64,000 nucleotides of DNA from Rosenbergiella australiborealis (GCF_018494035.1 NZ_JABBFO010000001.1:1-64000), one strand, 5' to 3'; positions 21,598 through 32,356 are shown, counted from the stretch's first letter. The notes: a model not told the origin generated them from the sequence alone. Program-made: numbers and translations.

Positions 21598-22530
21598 GTG
21601 AAAACGTTAATAAAAAAAGTGGCCCGCTATGCAATTACCTTTGTACTGGTGGTTATTGCCATCGTGATTATTTTTCGTACATGGGTATATTATACCGAAT
21701 CGCCTTGGACACGTGACGCCAAATTCTCAGCGGATGTGGTGGCTATTGCTCCAGACGTTACAGGCTTAATCACGCATGTGAATGTTCACGATAATCAGTA
21801 TGTTAAACAGGGCGATACCCTGTTTGAAATCGATCGTCCTCGCTTCAAAGAAGCGTTGGATGAAGCACAAGCCGACGTTGATTATTACCAAGCGGTCGTT
21901 GCTGAAAAACGTCGGGAAGCAGCAAGACGTAACCAACTGAGTACCATCGCTCTGTCCCGTGAAGCGGTAGAACAAGCGAATAATGATCTGCAAACGAGTG
22001 AGCATCAATTAGCGAAAGCCTCCGCTGCGCGAGATTTAGCTCAGATCGATCTCGAGCGTGCCACGGTTAAGGCTCCTGCTGACGGGTGGATAACAAACCT
22101 TAATGTGTACGGGGGGGATTTTATTAGTCGTGGCTCAGTCGTGGTCGCTTTAGTAAAAGATCGTACTTTCTATGTAACCGCTTATCTTGAAGAGACCAAA
22201 CTACACGCGGTACGTCCGGGACTACGCGCTGAAATCACGCCATTGGGAAGTAATTTAACCCTCAGAGGAACCGTGGAAAGCGTCGCAGCTGGGGTAAAAA
22301 ATAGTAGTAGTTCAAACGATACTAAAGGACTGGCGAGCGTAGACTCCAATTTAGAATGGGTCCGTTTAGCACAACGTGTTCCTGTCCGTATTCATCTTGA
22401 TGAGCCAGTAAGTAACCACTTCCCAGCCGGAACGACAGCGACGGTTATTATTACCGGTGAAAAAGATCGTCCCGATCCACAGCCATCGCCACTTCAAAAG
22501 TTAACGAATCGACTGCGTGAATTTGGATAA
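21598..22530 (+). CDS. aaeA: Membrane-fusion subunit of the p-hydroxybenzoate efflux pump
   Basis: AaeA is a periplasmic adaptor of the HlyD/EmrA type that works with AaeB to export aromatic carboxylic acids. The 310-residue protein has an N-terminal membrane anchor (about 12-31), a lipoyl half-motif ([20 protein letters not shown]), an alpha-hairpin (about 80-140), a second half-motif ([19 protein letters not shown]) and beta-barrel regions. It starts with GTG. Length equals that of E. coli. Confidence 0.95.
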   Translation: MKTLIKKVARYAITFVLVVIAIVIIFRTWVYYTESPWTRDAKFSADVVAIAPDVTGLITHVNVHDNQYVKQGDTLFEIDRPRFKEALDEAQADVDYYQAVVAEKRREAARRNQLSTIALSREAVEQANNDLQTSEHQLAKASAARDLAQIDLERATVKAPADGWITNLNVYGGDFISRGSVVVALVKDRTFYVTAYLEETKLHAVRPGLRAEITPLGSNLTLRGTVESVAAGVKNSSSSNDTKGLASVDSNLEWVRLAQRVPVRIHLDEPVSNHFPAGTTATVIITGEKDRPDPQPSPLQKLTNRLREFG

Positions 22531-22542
22531 TCGGGAGGCGTT

Positions 22543-24498
22543 ATGATTCAATTCTTACGCTTCCCGGTTAAATTAACTTTTGCGGTACTGTTAGCGATGT
22601 TACTGGGTTTCTATTTTAATTTAGAAACCCCGCGCTGGGCGGTGATGACCGCAGGGATTGTCGCCGGGGGCCAAGCCTTTGCCGCAGGCGGTGATCCTTA
22701 CTCAGGCGCACTGCGCTATCGTGGTTTATTACGTATTATTGGTACGCTCCTAGGCTGTGTTGCGGCGTTGGCCATTGTGATGACCACGATTAGAGCGCCA
22801 ATGATTATGTTGTTCTTAAGTTGTTTGTGGGCTGGATTCTGTGTTTGGGTATCGTCCCTCGTTAAGGTGGATAACTCTTATGCGTTTGGCCTAGCAGGCT
22901 ACACAGCACTGATTATTATTATTTCTGCGAACGCTTCTGGTTCTATGGAATTAATGCCTCGCTTGGCGGTTGAGCGTTGTAGCGAGATTTTTATCGGTAT
23001 TATCTGTGTGATTTTATCGGATATCTTTTTCTCACCTCGTTCAATTAAGAAAGTCATAGACCAAGAAGTCGATCATCTTTTGCTTGCCCAGTACCAACTT
23101 CTTCAGTTCTGTGTCGGGCAGAAGGATAAAGAAGAGGTTGATAAAGCGTGGAGTAGTCTCGTGGCTCGGAGCAGCGCTTTTAGCGGTATGCGTAGCCAAC
23201 TAAAAATGGAATCTTCACACTGGCAAAATAGTAGTCGTCGTTTGAAAATGCTGAACACTCTTTCACTGACTATGATCACCCACGCGACGGAAACTTATCT
23301 CAATCTACAAGCTCATCCTGAATATCTTTCTAGTGCATTTGTGGAACTGATTGAGCAGAAAGTAGCTTCTATCGCTGATTTACGCATTAAAGTCCGTGAG
23401 TTGCGAAAACTGATCCATGAGTATCCGAAGGAGTCTGTTCCTCTGGCTCTTTCAACCTGGGTCAGTGCAGCCTCTGAATACCTCCTTCTGTCAAAAGGTA
23501 TTCGTAGTAATGTCAAAGTGAATGGAACAGAAGAGGCTATTTTACGTCGCGAGGATATTGTGGCTCCTCGCTCAGCGGAAACTCATCATGCCATGATTAA
23601 TGGGATACGTACTTTTGTTGCAACGTTTTCCGGCGTGTTATTTTGGCTTTACTCTGGCTGGAACGCGGGCAGCGGTTGTATGATCATGTTAGCGGTTGTG
23701 ACGGCGTTAGCCATGCGGATCCCTAATCCATTAATGATGGCGAAAGACTTTCTCTATGGGATGACGGCTGCGTTTCCGGTGGGATTGTTGTATTACGCTT
23801 ATTTGATGCCCAGCACCCAGCAAAGTATTTTTTTATTGTGCTTAATTATTGGTTTACTGGCGTTTGTTGCGGGTGCATTGATACAGCGTCGACAAGTCGG
23901 TGCCTTAGGGGGATTCATTGGAACGTTAAATGTCATCGTCTTGAGTAATCCGATTACCTTCCCCATTGAGTCATTTTTAGATAACTCTCTGGGCCAAATG
24001 ATCGGCTGTTTCTTGTCATTAATGGTGATATTACTGATCAGAGATAAGTCTAAAGCAAAAACGGGTCGTAAGATTCTAAACCGTTTTATGTATGCGGCTG
24101 TTTCATCGTTAACCACCAATCCTTCTCGTCGTCGTGAGAATCATTTGCCAGCGTTATATCAACAGCTTTTTTTACTGCTAAATATGTTTCCTGGTGATTT
24201 GAACAAGTATCGATTGGCCTTGACGCTGATTATTAGTCAGCAACGACTGCGAGGATTTTCGATTCCGCCCAGTCCTGAGCTCTCCGCATTCCATCAGCGT
24301 TTACGTGGAACGGGGGATAAAGTGATCGCCGCCCGGAGCGTTGAAAAGAAAGAGTTCTATTATACGCAGCTTATTCAAGAGTTAGAAAAATATGAACAGC
24401 TGTTGGAGGAGTACGACGTATCAGTAACCGTTAAAGAGTCGGTACATCGTTTAACGGATATTTTAACGCGTTACCAGTCAACGATGATCAATATTTAG
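22543..24498 (+). CDS. aaeB: p-Hydroxybenzoate efflux pump membrane subunit AaeB
   Basis: AaeB is the inner-membrane transporter of the pump, of the aromatic acid exporter (FUSC/PET) family. The 651-residue protein has two blocks of membrane helices (about 10-155 and 360-500), each followed by a soluble helical region, with conserved ETPRWAVMTAGIVAGGQAF near the start. It is 12 nt after aaeA. An imperfect hairpin (AGTTGGCAG/CTGCCACT, about 24509-24541) lies between it and convergent argR. E. coli yhcN/yhcO, expected after aaeB, are absent. Confidence 0.95.
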   Translation: MIQFLRFPVKLTFAVLLAMLLGFYFNLETPRWAVMTAGIVAGGQAFAAGGDPYSGALRYRGLLRIIGTLLGCVAALAIVMTTIRAPMIMLFLSCLWAGFCVWVSSLVKVDNSYAFGLAGYTALIIIISANASGSMELMPRLAVERCSEIFIGIICVILSDIFFSPRSIKKVIDQEVDHLLLAQYQLLQFCVGQKDKEEVDKAWSSLVARSSAFSGMRSQLKMESSHWQNSSRRLKMLNTLSLTMITHATETYLNLQAHPEYLSSAFVELIEQKVASIADLRIKVRELRKLIHEYPKESVPLALSTWVSAASEYLLLSKGIRSNVKVNGTEEAILRREDIVAPRSAETHHAMINGIRTFVATFSGVLFWLYSGWNAGSGCMIMLAVVTALAMRIPNPLMMAKDFLYGMTAAFPVGLLYYAYLMPSTQQSIFLLCLIIGLLAFVAGALIQRRQVGALGGFIGTLNVIVLSNPITFPIESFLDNSLGQMIGCFLSLMVILLIRDKSKAKTGRKILNRFMYAAVSSLTTNPSRRRENHLPALYQQLFLLLNMFPGDLNKYRLALTLIISQQRLRGFSIPPSPELSAFHQRLRGTGDKVIAARSVEKKEFYYTQLIQELEKYEQLLEEYDVSVTVKESVHRLTDILTRYQSTMINI

Positions 24499-24584
24499 GG
24501 TTCTGCTAAGTTGGCAGTCGACATTGGTGTTGGCTGCCACTTTCCCTGATAACGACAGCGTTAGCCATCGCAACGATCCTTGAC

Positions 24585-25055
24585 TTACAGTTCTTGTTCA
24601 AACAGCGTGAGTACAACGGCATGGAGCTTTTTAACCGTGAATCCGCGTGAGGGTGTGATAAAGATAGTATCGTCGCCTGCAATGGTCCCAAGGATCCCTT
24701 CAGATTTACCCAATGAATCTAATAAGCGAGCAATAAGTTGTGCAGCCCCTGGGCTGGTACGAATGACGACGAGTGCATCGTTATAATCAATATCCGTCAC
24801 TAAGTTTTTTAATGGACTGCTGGTGGTTGGAACCCCTAATTCGGCAGGGAGGCAATAGACCATTTCCATTTTTGCATTACGTGTTCTGACCGCACCAAAT
24901 TTTGTCAGCATACGTGAGACTTTTGACTGGTTAATATTTTGGAAACCATCTTCTTGTAATGCATGAACAATTTCGCTTTGAGAGCTAAATTTTTCTTCTT
25001 TGAGTAGTGCCTTAAAGGCGCGTACGAGATCATCTTGTTTAGAAGGGGTTCGCAT
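24585..25055 (-). CDS. argR: Arginine repressor ArgR
   Basis: ArgR is the L-arginine-dependent hexameric repressor of arginine synthesis and an accessory factor for Xer recombination. The 156-residue protein has an N-terminal winged HTH ([18 protein letters not shown]) and the C-terminal hexamerisation/arginine-binding domain with [10 protein letters not shown]. Length equals that of E. coli. In E. coli mdh is divergent from it; here the next upstream gene is degS, reading in the same direction. Confidence 0.97.
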   Translation of the reverse strand: MRTPSKQDDLVRAFKALLKEEKFSSQSEIVHALQEDGFQNINQSKVSRMLTKFGAVRTRNAKMEMVYCLPAELGVPTTSSPLKNLVTDIDYNDALVVIRTSPGAAQLIARLLDSLGKSEGILGTIAGDDTIFITPSRGFTVKKLHAVVLTLFEQEL

Positions 25056-25100
25056 AATAAACCTTTAAAATAGAGGAGATAAGATTATTATGCATCTTGC

Positions 25101-25114
25101 TGCATTTTTATTCA
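25101..25114. promoter_or_regulatory. Candidate ARG box upstream of argR
   Basis: TGCATTTTTATTCA differs from the core ARG-box pattern TGAATWWWWATTCA at one position. It lies about 45 nt before the argR start, which suits autorepression. A second, weaker half-match is next to it (25091-25104). The rest of the 280-nt argR-degS spacer is AT-rich, with no gene seen. Confidence 0.45.
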
Positions 25115-25335
25115 ATAATCTCTCTGCGTGTAAAAATAAGTTATAGAGAATTAATCTTAATGATTATTTTTATAAAAGATTATATCTCATTCATTAACGA
25201 TAGAGGGATGAATCAGACTGTATTTTACACTAAGACCAGAATTAATTACTAAGAAATCGTTAAACTACCTGCTAAAAAAATCGATTTATTATGCATAGAA
25301 AGTCATCATGGCTAAGTCGTATCATCCCTATAAGT

Positions 25336-26388
25336 CTAGTTACTGTCTTGAGGAAACTCTTGAATCGTAACAGGCAGGACTTTCTTTTGCCCATTTCGTA
25401 GAATCTTCACATCGATGACAGAGCCGGGACGGATCTCGGCGACTTGATCCATGGTTTCCTGTGCGGAAATGGCGGGTTTATCGTCGACACTGAGTAGCAG
25501 ATCGTTGGCTTTAATACCTGCTTGTTCAGCAGGCCCTGTCACTTTGGTCACGATAATTCCTTGTAGCTTTTCATAACTATTTCCCTGTTCATGCATGGGA
25601 GGAATTTCTCGTCCAGTGATACCAATAAAACCTCTAATGACACGACCATCACGAATAAGTTTATTCATAATTTTTACAGCTAAGGGGGTTGGAATAGCGA
25701 AACCAATTCCTTCAGGTGTTTCACCGTCGTTGCTTTTATCGAAGGTAAGCGTGTTTATTCCCATTAGTTCACCCAATGAATTGATTAACGCTCCACCTGA
25801 ATTTCCCTGATTAATGGAGGCATCAGTTTGTAGGAAGTTTTGACGGCCAGAGGAACTTAACCCGATACGACCTGTGGCGCTGATAATTCCTTGGGTGACT
25901 GTTTGTCCCAAATTGTATGGATTACCAATTGCCATGACGACGTCGCCGATATGCGGCACACGCTTAGGATTGATTGGGATAACCGGTAGGGTAGGCGCAG
26001 CAATTTTGAGTACAGCTAGATCGGTCAGTGCGTCCGACCCAACCAGCGTTGCCTCGTAAAAACGACCATCTTGTAAGGCAACAATAATTTGGTCAGCATT
26101 ACTAATGACATGTCGATTAGTCAGAATATAACCACGTTGGTTCATAATGACTCCGGAACCTAGCGTCGTGAAGTCTTTACGTCCCTGGGTTTGGGAGTTT
26201 CGGTTATACACATTGACTACGGCTGGGGCTGCGCGACGGACACCGGGGCTAAAACTGAATACGGACTCTTGGCTATTGGTCGGAGCATCATTACTGGAGC
26301 TGCCGTTACCAAAAAAACGCATAACGATAAGCAGGACGATAGCAACCAGAATGCCGATAAATGCTGAGCGAAGTAATTTAAATAACAT
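25336..26388 (-). CDS. degS: Site-1 periplasmic protease DegS
   Basis: DegS senses misfolded outer-membrane proteins through its PDZ domain and cuts RseA to start sigma-E release. The 350-residue protein has a single N-terminal membrane anchor (about 5-25), a trypsin-like domain with His in TNRHVI, Asp in LTDLAVLKI and Ser in NQGNSGGALIN, and one PDZ domain (about 255-340). The start MLFKLLRSAF matches the family; the 14-codon upstream extension is rejected. It follows degQ on the same strand. Confidence 0.95.
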   Translation of the reverse strand: MLFKLLRSAFIGILVAIVLLIVMRFFGNGSSSNDAPTNSQESVFSFSPGVRRAAPAVVNVYNRNSQTQGRKDFTTLGSGVIMNQRGYILTNRHVISNADQIIVALQDGRFYEATLVGSDALTDLAVLKIAAPTLPVIPINPKRVPHIGDVVMAIGNPYNLGQTVTQGIISATGRIGLSSSGRQNFLQTDASINQGNSGGALINSLGELMGINTLTFDKSNDGETPEGIGFAIPTPLAVKIMNKLIRDGRVIRGFIGITGREIPPMHEQGNSYEKLQGIIVTKVTGPAEQAGIKANDLLLSVDDKPAISAQETMDQVAEIRPGSVIDVKILRNGQKKVLPVTIQEFPQDSN

Positions 26389-26433
26389 GCTAATAACATT
26401 GCCGAGAGAGGGGTGACAGCAGAATATCATGAG

Positions 26434-26465
26434 AAGGATAGGTACGCACCTCTGTACCTATCCTT
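26434..26465. terminator. Strong hairpin between degQ and degS
   Basis: A perfect 12-bp inverted repeat (26434-26445 with 26454-26465) with an 8-nt loop fills most of the 84-nt degQ-degS gap. Neither strand has a good U-tract after it. It is better described as a partial terminator or mRNA-stabilising hairpin separating degQ from degS expression. Confidence 0.5.
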
Positions 26466-26472
26466 ATTAGTA

Positions 26473-27849
26473 TTAGCGCAGTAATAAGAAAAGATTATCT
26501 TTACCGCGTATAACGCTCATAGCAATAACCGGAGGCTTGGTTGCTAATATTTTGTTCATGGCATCAAGCGACTCTACACGTTGACGGTTAATGGCCGTAA
26601 TAACATCGCCAGTATGTAAACCAATCTGTTGTGCTGGGCTTGAAGGGGTAACACTATCGACTTTAACCCCTTTAGCTTTATCTAGTGTTGTGCCATCACT
26701 AAACTGTGCACCTTGTAAGGCAGGCAGATCAATGGTTGTTGGTGCAGCACTTGGCGTACTTTGCTCCAGTGTGACCTCAGCATTAATCGTTTTACCATCG
26801 CGCAATAACGTCAATGTGACTTTGTCCCCAGGGGCGCTTGTGCTGACTTTGACACGTAACTCAGCAAAGCTACTGATAGGTTTGCCGTTTAGGCCGGTTA
26901 TAATATCCCCAGCTTTAATGCCTGCTTTCGCCGCTGCGGAGTTTGGAAGCACTTCAGCAACAAATGCGCCGCGTTGGACATCGACATGGAAGGCTTTTGC
27001 CATATCGGATGACATCTCGGTGCCTTTTAGTCCTAACTGTCCACGGGTCACTTTTCCGTTTTTGATTAACTGTTGGGCCAGATTCATTGCCATATTGGAC
27101 GGGATAGCAAAGCCAATACCAATGTTACCCCCGCTAGCGGCAAGGATAGCAGTATTGATACCAATAAGTTGCCCCTTTAGATTCACCAAGGCACCGCCCG
27201 AGTTTCCGCGGTTAATGGCAGCATCCGTTTGAATGAAGTTTTCAAGTCCTTCAATATTTAAGCCACTGCGGCCAAGAGCGGAAATAATTCCCGATGTAGC
27301 CGTTTGTCCTAAGCCGTAGGGATTACCAATTGCCACCGCAAAATCGCCTACTTGTATAGCATCTGAATCTGCCACGTTAATTTGTACTAAATTCTTCGCA
27401 TTTTTAACTTGCAGTAGGGCAATATCCGTTTGGCTATCATGACCCACTAAGCGTGCAGGATATTCATTACCATCAGCCAATTGCACTGTGATCTTATCCG
27501 CACCGTTAATAACGTGATTATTGGTGAGAATATAGCCATTTTTGGCATCAATAATGACCCCTGACCCCAGCCCTTGAAAAGGGGTAGGTTGCTGTGCTTG
27601 CGGGTTTTGCCCCAGAAAAGGTTTAAGCGGGTCAGGGATCTGCGTGTCTTGATTCGCGGTCGTAGTACCACTGACTTGTACACTGACAACGGAAGGCAGT
27701 GTTTTAGCGAGCATTGGGGCAAGTGAAGGCAAGGGTTGGTCGCCTACTTGTGCAGGTAAATTTGCATAGGAAGCAGGAAGGTATGCCATACCAAGCGCCA
27801 TACTGAGCGCGATAGCTAGCGCTAAAGGCGTACGATTTTTTCTCATCAT
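26473..27849 (-). CDS. degQ: Periplasmic serine endoprotease DegQ
   Basis: DegQ is an HtrA-family periplasmic protease/chaperone that degrades unfolded envelope proteins. The 458-residue protein begins with a signal peptide (cleavage near PASYA). The protease domain has the triad in TNNHVI, QTDIALLQV and NRGNSGGALVN, and two PDZ domains follow (about 260-350 and 365-455). It is 13 nt after zapG on the minus strand, and zapG-degQ-degS may be partly cotranscribed. Confidence 0.95.
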   Translation of the reverse strand: MMRKNRTPLALAIALSMALGMAYLPASYANLPAQVGDQPLPSLAPMLAKTLPSVVSVQVSGTTTANQDTQIPDPLKPFLGQNPQAQQPTPFQGLGSGVIIDAKNGYILTNNHVINGADKITVQLADGNEYPARLVGHDSQTDIALLQVKNAKNLVQINVADSDAIQVGDFAVAIGNPYGLGQTATSGIISALGRSGLNIEGLENFIQTDAAINRGNSGGALVNLKGQLIGINTAILAASGGNIGIGFAIPSNMAMNLAQQLIKNGKVTRGQLGLKGTEMSSDMAKAFHVDVQRGAFVAEVLPNSAAAKAGIKAGDIITGLNGKPISSFAELRVKVSTSAPGDKVTLTLLRDGKTINAEVTLEQSTPSAAPTTIDLPALQGAQFSDGTTLDKAKGVKVDSVTPSSPAQQIGLHTGDVITAINRQRVESLDAMNKILATKPPVIAMSVIRGKDNLFLLLR

Positions 27850-27862
27850 TGACCCTCTACCC

Positions 27863-28261
27863 TTATTTATCTGTGGTGGTGCTTCTCAGTAAGCCCGATG
27901 ATTTTTCAGAATAATCTCGAGGCATTTCGGCTAAAGATTCATCGGTTTGATGGGTTGCCGACGTTTGCTGCCAGACAAATGGATTACTTTGTGCTGTTTG
28001 TTCAGGGAGAAGAACTTTCGTTGTACTCGACATATGTTGGTAAAGCTCTTGGTAATTTTGTGACATATTTTCGAGCAACTCAGCACTGCGAACAAAGTGT
28101 CCATTAAGCTCTTGCTTAAACTCTTTGAGTTCATCTTTGGTTTTTTCTAATTCGTATTGCAAAGCGTGCTGATCACGCAGTTTGCGACTACCGAAACGTG
28201 TGATGACAACACCGACAATCACACCAACAACTAATCCAATCAGCCCATATTCCCAGGTCAT
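27863..28261 (-). CDS. zapG: Z-ring/elongation-associated protein ZapG (YhcB)
   Basis: ZapG is a DUF1043 inner-membrane protein that helps coordinate envelope synthesis and division. The 132-residue product has one N-terminal membrane helix (YGLIGLVVGVIVGVVITRFG), a coiled-coil segment (about 30-85) and the conserved C-terminal MPRDYSEKSSGLLR. The start MTWEYGLI gives exactly the E. coli length; 14 upstream in-frame codons are rejected. It is divergent from zapE. Confidence 0.93.
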   Translation of the reverse strand: MTWEYGLIGLVVGVIVGVVITRFGSRKLRDQHALQYELEKTKDELKEFKQELNGHFVRSAELLENMSQNYQELYQHMSSTTKVLLPEQTAQSNPFVWQQTSATHQTDESLAEMPRDYSEKSSGLLRSTTTDK

Positions 28262-28459
28262 AATGACTCCCATAATATCCGTTGTTCTAAGAGGACGAGG
28301 CAAACAATTACCTATTTTATGTAAGAGGCTCGTCGAAGATAGTTTATCTCACTATACCTCTTAATGCTCAGGATGTGGAATCCTCCGTTAACCTGGCGTA
28401 CTGTATAGCGATTTTCAAGGTTGTAATTGTCGTCTTCGATTTTCTAAACGGTGTCTACT

Positions 28460-29599
28460 ATGCAAACCATTTCTCCACTTGCTCGTTATCAACAAGCCCT
28501 CGAACAGGGTGAGTATCGGCCTGATGAGGTACAAAAAGCCGCAGTTACAGAACTTGATCGGCTTCAGCAAGCGTTAGTCTCACGTCAACAAGGCGCCTCC
28601 TCATCCAGCCCTAAAAAAGGATTGTTGGGGCGTTTTTCATCGCTGTTTCATCGTGATACAGACACACAACAGTCTCCGGTACAGGGGCTCTATATGTGGG
28701 GTGGAGTGGGTCGCGGTAAAACATGGATCATGGATCTGTTCTATCAATCTGTTCCAGGAGAGCGAAAGTTACGCCTGCATTTTCACCGTTTTATGTTACG
28801 AGTACATGAAGAGTTAAGCCAATTACAAGGTCATAGTGATCCGTTACTGATTATTGCTGATCGTTTTCGTGAGCAGACAGACCTACTCTGTTTTGATGAG
28901 TTTTTTGTCTCTGACATCACCGATGCAATGCTACTTGGTACATTGATGGAAGCTCTGTTCGATCGCGGGATCACGTTGGTCGCAACCTCCAATATTCCCC
29001 CGGATGAACTCTATCGTAATGGATTGCAGCGAGCACGATTTTTGCCTGCGATTGAGCAGATTAAACAACATTGCCAAGTGATGAATGTGGATGCAGGTAT
29101 CGATTACCGTTTACGTGCGCTTACCTCCGCTCATTTATGGAAGTCACCCCTAAATGATGAGACGGTTCAGGCGATTGCCTCGCTCTTTAAAACACTCTCA
29201 GGCTATGATTTTTCCAATGCATCCGCGCCGGTATTAGAAATTAACCATCGGCCCATGAATACGGTACATGTTGCGCAAGGGGTATTAGCCATCCGCTTTA
29301 CCGTTTTATGTGGTGAGAACCGCAGTCAACATGATTACATAGCATTATCACAGCAGTTTCATACGGTTTTATTACTTGATGTTCCGCAGCTTACTAGCCA
29401 AACGGAAGACCAGGCAAGACGATTTCTTGCAATGATAGATGAATTCTATGAAAGACATGTTAAACTCGTCGTTTCTGCGGAAGTGGCGTTGGAAGATATC
29501 TATCAAGGTAATCAATTGAAATTTGAATACCAGCGCTGCTTATCTCGTCTTCAGGAGATGCAAAGCGAAGAGTATTTGCGCCTTCCTCATTTGCCGTAA
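28460..29599 (+). CDS. zapE: Cell division ATPase ZapE
   Basis: ZapE is an AFG1-like AAA+ ATPase that acts on the Z-ring during late constriction. The 379-residue protein has Walker A GGVGRGKTWIMD (near residue 85), Walker B LLCFDEFFVSDI, and the conserved TSNIPPDELYRNGLQRARFLP. The ATG at 28460 gives the family N-terminus; a GTG three codons earlier is less likely. It is transcribed away from zapG, as in E. coli. Confidence 0.95.
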   Translation: MQTISPLARYQQALEQGEYRPDEVQKAAVTELDRLQQALVSRQQGASSSSPKKGLLGRFSSLFHRDTDTQQSPVQGLYMWGGVGRGKTWIMDLFYQSVPGERKLRLHFHRFMLRVHEELSQLQGHSDPLLIIADRFREQTDLLCFDEFFVSDITDAMLLGTLMEALFDRGITLVATSNIPPDELYRNGLQRARFLPAIEQIKQHCQVMNVDAGIDYRLRALTSAHLWKSPLNDETVQAIASLFKTLSGYDFSNASAPVLEINHRPMNTVHVAQGVLAIRFTVLCGENRSQHDYIALSQQFHTVLLLDVPQLTSQTEDQARRFLAMIDEFYERHVKLVVSAEVALEDIYQGNQLKFEYQRCLSRLQEMQSEEYLRLPHLP

Positions 29600-29664
29600 G
29601 GCAGAAAACCGCGTGGAGTTGCGAATTAATGATAAAAGAGGTCGATTTTTGATGTCGACTTCTT

Positions 29665-29837
29665 TATAATCTTGCGACCCCACGTTACAACAAATGGTTT
29701 TATTCCCAAAAACCTTTGTGTTCCGGTAGTTCTATCCGAAGGGGTAGGCTTACTGGCAAAATGGTCGTGTGAGCCTCAACCGTTAATAGCGTTTGGGATT
29801 TCACCAACGTGTAACTTATATTTGGGTAAGCTTTTAG
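29665..29837 (+). promoter_or_regulatory. rplM-rpsI promoter -10 and 5' leader
   Basis: TATAAT at 29665-29670 lies about 168 nt before rplM, leaving a leader of about 160 nt with several short complementary stretches. In E. coli L13 represses its own operon by acting on the leader, so this interval is the place to look for such a structure. I could not assign a convincing -35 or a defined RNA family. Confidence 0.5.
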
Positions 29838-30674
<837 letters not shown>

Positions 30675-30705
30675 TTCATGGCTGCTTTGCAGCAATGTTT
30701 TTACG

Positions 30706-30731
30706 AAAAAACCCGCTTCGGCGGGTTTTTT
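30706..30731 (+). terminator. Intrinsic terminator of rplM-rpsI
   Basis: A GC-rich stem (ACCCGC/GCGGGT) is closed by a UUCG tetraloop and flanked by A5 and T7. It lies 32 nt after rpsI. Confidence 0.95.
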
Positions 30732-30916
30732 ATTGTCTTAATACTGCTTTTTTCTTACCTCGAACACCTTAATGATCAAAATTAGCGCCCAGATTGAAAG
30801 GTTGCCCACAAAGGCTGCAATTTCTGGTAAACTATCGCGCAGTTTATGGTCTATTATCTGCCATCGGTTATTGAGATGGTTTATCGCGGTTCTTATAAGT
30901 ATATGTGGAGGTTTTC

Positions 30917-31546
30917 ATGGCTGTCGCTGCCAACAAACGTTCGGTAATGACACTGTTTTCTGGACCCACTGATATCTATAGCCATCAGGTACGTATCGTG
31001 CTGGCTGAGAAAGGTGTAAGTGTAGAAATTGAACAGGTGGATAAGTCAAATCTTCCACAAGACTTGATCGATCTTAATCCGTATTGCACCGTTCCAACTT
31101 TAGTGGACCGTGAGCTGACGTTATATCAGTCGCAAATCATTATGGAATATTTGGATGAGCGTTTTCCTCATCCCCCGTTGATGCCAGTCTATCCTGTTGC
31201 GCGCGGTGAAAGCCGTTTAATGATGCATCGTATTGAACAGGACTGGTACAGCCTGCTGTTTAAAATTGAGCAAGGTAATAGCGAAGAAGCAGATTCGGCG
31301 CGCAAACAACTGCGTGAGCAATTGTTAGCTATCGCGCCACTATTTGCTCGTACCCCGTACTTCTTAAGTGAAGAGTTTAGCTTAGTTGATTGTTACTTAG
31401 CACCATTGCTGTGGCGCTTACCTTCGTTAGGTGTTGACTTAACTGGTGCGGGATCTAAAGATCTTAAAGGTTATATGAATCGTGTGTTTGAACGTGATTC
31501 GTTTCTCGCTTCTCTCACGGAAGCTGAGCGTGAGATGCGTCTCTAA
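30917..31546 (+). CDS. sspA: Stringent starvation protein A
   Basis: SspA is an RNA-polymerase-associated glutathione-S-transferase-like protein that affects H-NS levels and acid and starvation tolerance. The 209-residue product has the thioredoxin-like N-terminal domain (LFSGPTDIYSHQVRIVLAEKG) and an all-helical C-terminal domain (SLVDCYLAPLLWRLP). The start MAVAANKRSVM is the family N-terminus, preceded by GGAGG. It precedes sspB by 16 nt. Confidence 0.97.
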   Translation: MAVAANKRSVMTLFSGPTDIYSHQVRIVLAEKGVSVEIEQVDKSNLPQDLIDLNPYCTVPTLVDRELTLYQSQIIMEYLDERFPHPPLMPVYPVARGESRLMMHRIEQDWYSLLFKIEQGNSEEADSARKQLREQLLAIAPLFARTPYFLSEEFSLVDCYLAPLLWRLPSLGVDLTGAGSKDLKGYMNRVFERDSFLASLTEAEREMRL

Positions 31547-31562
31547 CCGAGGCTGAGACTTT

Positions 31563-32045
31563 ATGGAAATGACGAATTTAACAGCACGTCGCCCTTACTT
31601 ACTGCGTGCATTCTACGATTGGTTGCTGGATAACGAGTTAACGCCACATTTAGTGGTGGACATTAATTTGCCTGGTGTAGAGGTTCCATTAGAATTCGCT
31701 CGTGATGGGCAAATTGTCCTCAATATTGCTCCGCGTGCGGTGGGTAATTTGGAACTCGGTAATGAATTTGTAAGCTTTAATGCGCGATTCGGTGGTGTTC
31801 CTCGTCAGGTTTTCGTTCCTTTAGCGGCTGTGATGGCGCTCTACGCACGTGAAAATGGGGCAGGAACCATGTTTGAGCCTGAGCCACAATATGACGATAT
31901 TGAGATAATGGCAGATACTGATTCCTCTGTCTCTACTGAGCCAAAGATGTCAGTCATTGATGGCGATGCAGTAACCTCGGATGAGGATAATGACGATAAT
32001 CCACCGCCTAAGGGTAGTCGTCCGTCATTACGAGTTGTTAAATAA
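31563..32045 (+). CDS. sspB: ClpXP adaptor SspB
   Basis: SspB binds ssrA-tagged peptides and delivers them to ClpXP. The 160-residue protein has the conserved substrate-binding domain (RPYLLRAFYDWLLDN, HLVVDINLPGV, APRAVGNLELG) and an acidic flexible linker (about 105-145). The short C-terminal ClpX-binding tail is RPSLRVVK. It is cotranscribed with sspA and followed by a terminator. Confidence 0.97.
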   Translation: MEMTNLTARRPYLLRAFYDWLLDNELTPHLVVDINLPGVEVPLEFARDGQIVLNIAPRAVGNLELGNEFVSFNARFGGVPRQVFVPLAAVMALYARENGAGTMFEPEPQYDDIEIMADTDSSVSTEPKMSVIDGDAVTSDEDNDDNPPPKGSRPSLRVVK

Positions 32046-32112
32046 TCTCAGTTTTAAAAAATAGTACGTATTCAGCATAAGACCGGTTACTTAACGATCG
32101 GCTTACTTTAAG

Positions 32113-32148
32113 AAAATCCGGTACAGGTTCTGTGTCCGGATTTTTTTT
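32113..32148 (+). terminator. Intrinsic terminator of sspAB
   Basis: A 9-bp stem (32113-32121 with 32136-32144) continues into T8. It is located 67 nt after sspB. Confidence 0.85.
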
Positions 32149-32319
32149 GCAAATTTTTTGCACGTGAACCCCACCTTAACCTTTCAGTTCAGCTAACGAT
32201 ATTCTCTTTAAGTATGACTTATAGGATTGATGGTATTACAGCAAGGACTATCCTAGAGGGTAGGCATTACAACCATGAGGTTAGCGATAAAATGAAAGCG
32301 CTTCAAAATCGCCCAAGAT

Positions 32320-32356
32320 AAAACGAAAAATGCCAATCAGCATTGACTGATTGGCA
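32320..32356 (-). terminator. Intrinsic terminator of gltBD
   Basis: A perfect 10-bp stem (32331-32340 with 32347-32356) has a 6-nt loop and is followed on the minus strand by TTTTTCGTTTT. It is 39 nt after gltD. Confidence 0.85.

Noticed and set aside
26591-27232. 213-codon ORF antisense to degQ
   Set aside because: Codon-bias shadow of degQ on the opposite strand; it has no recognisable domain.
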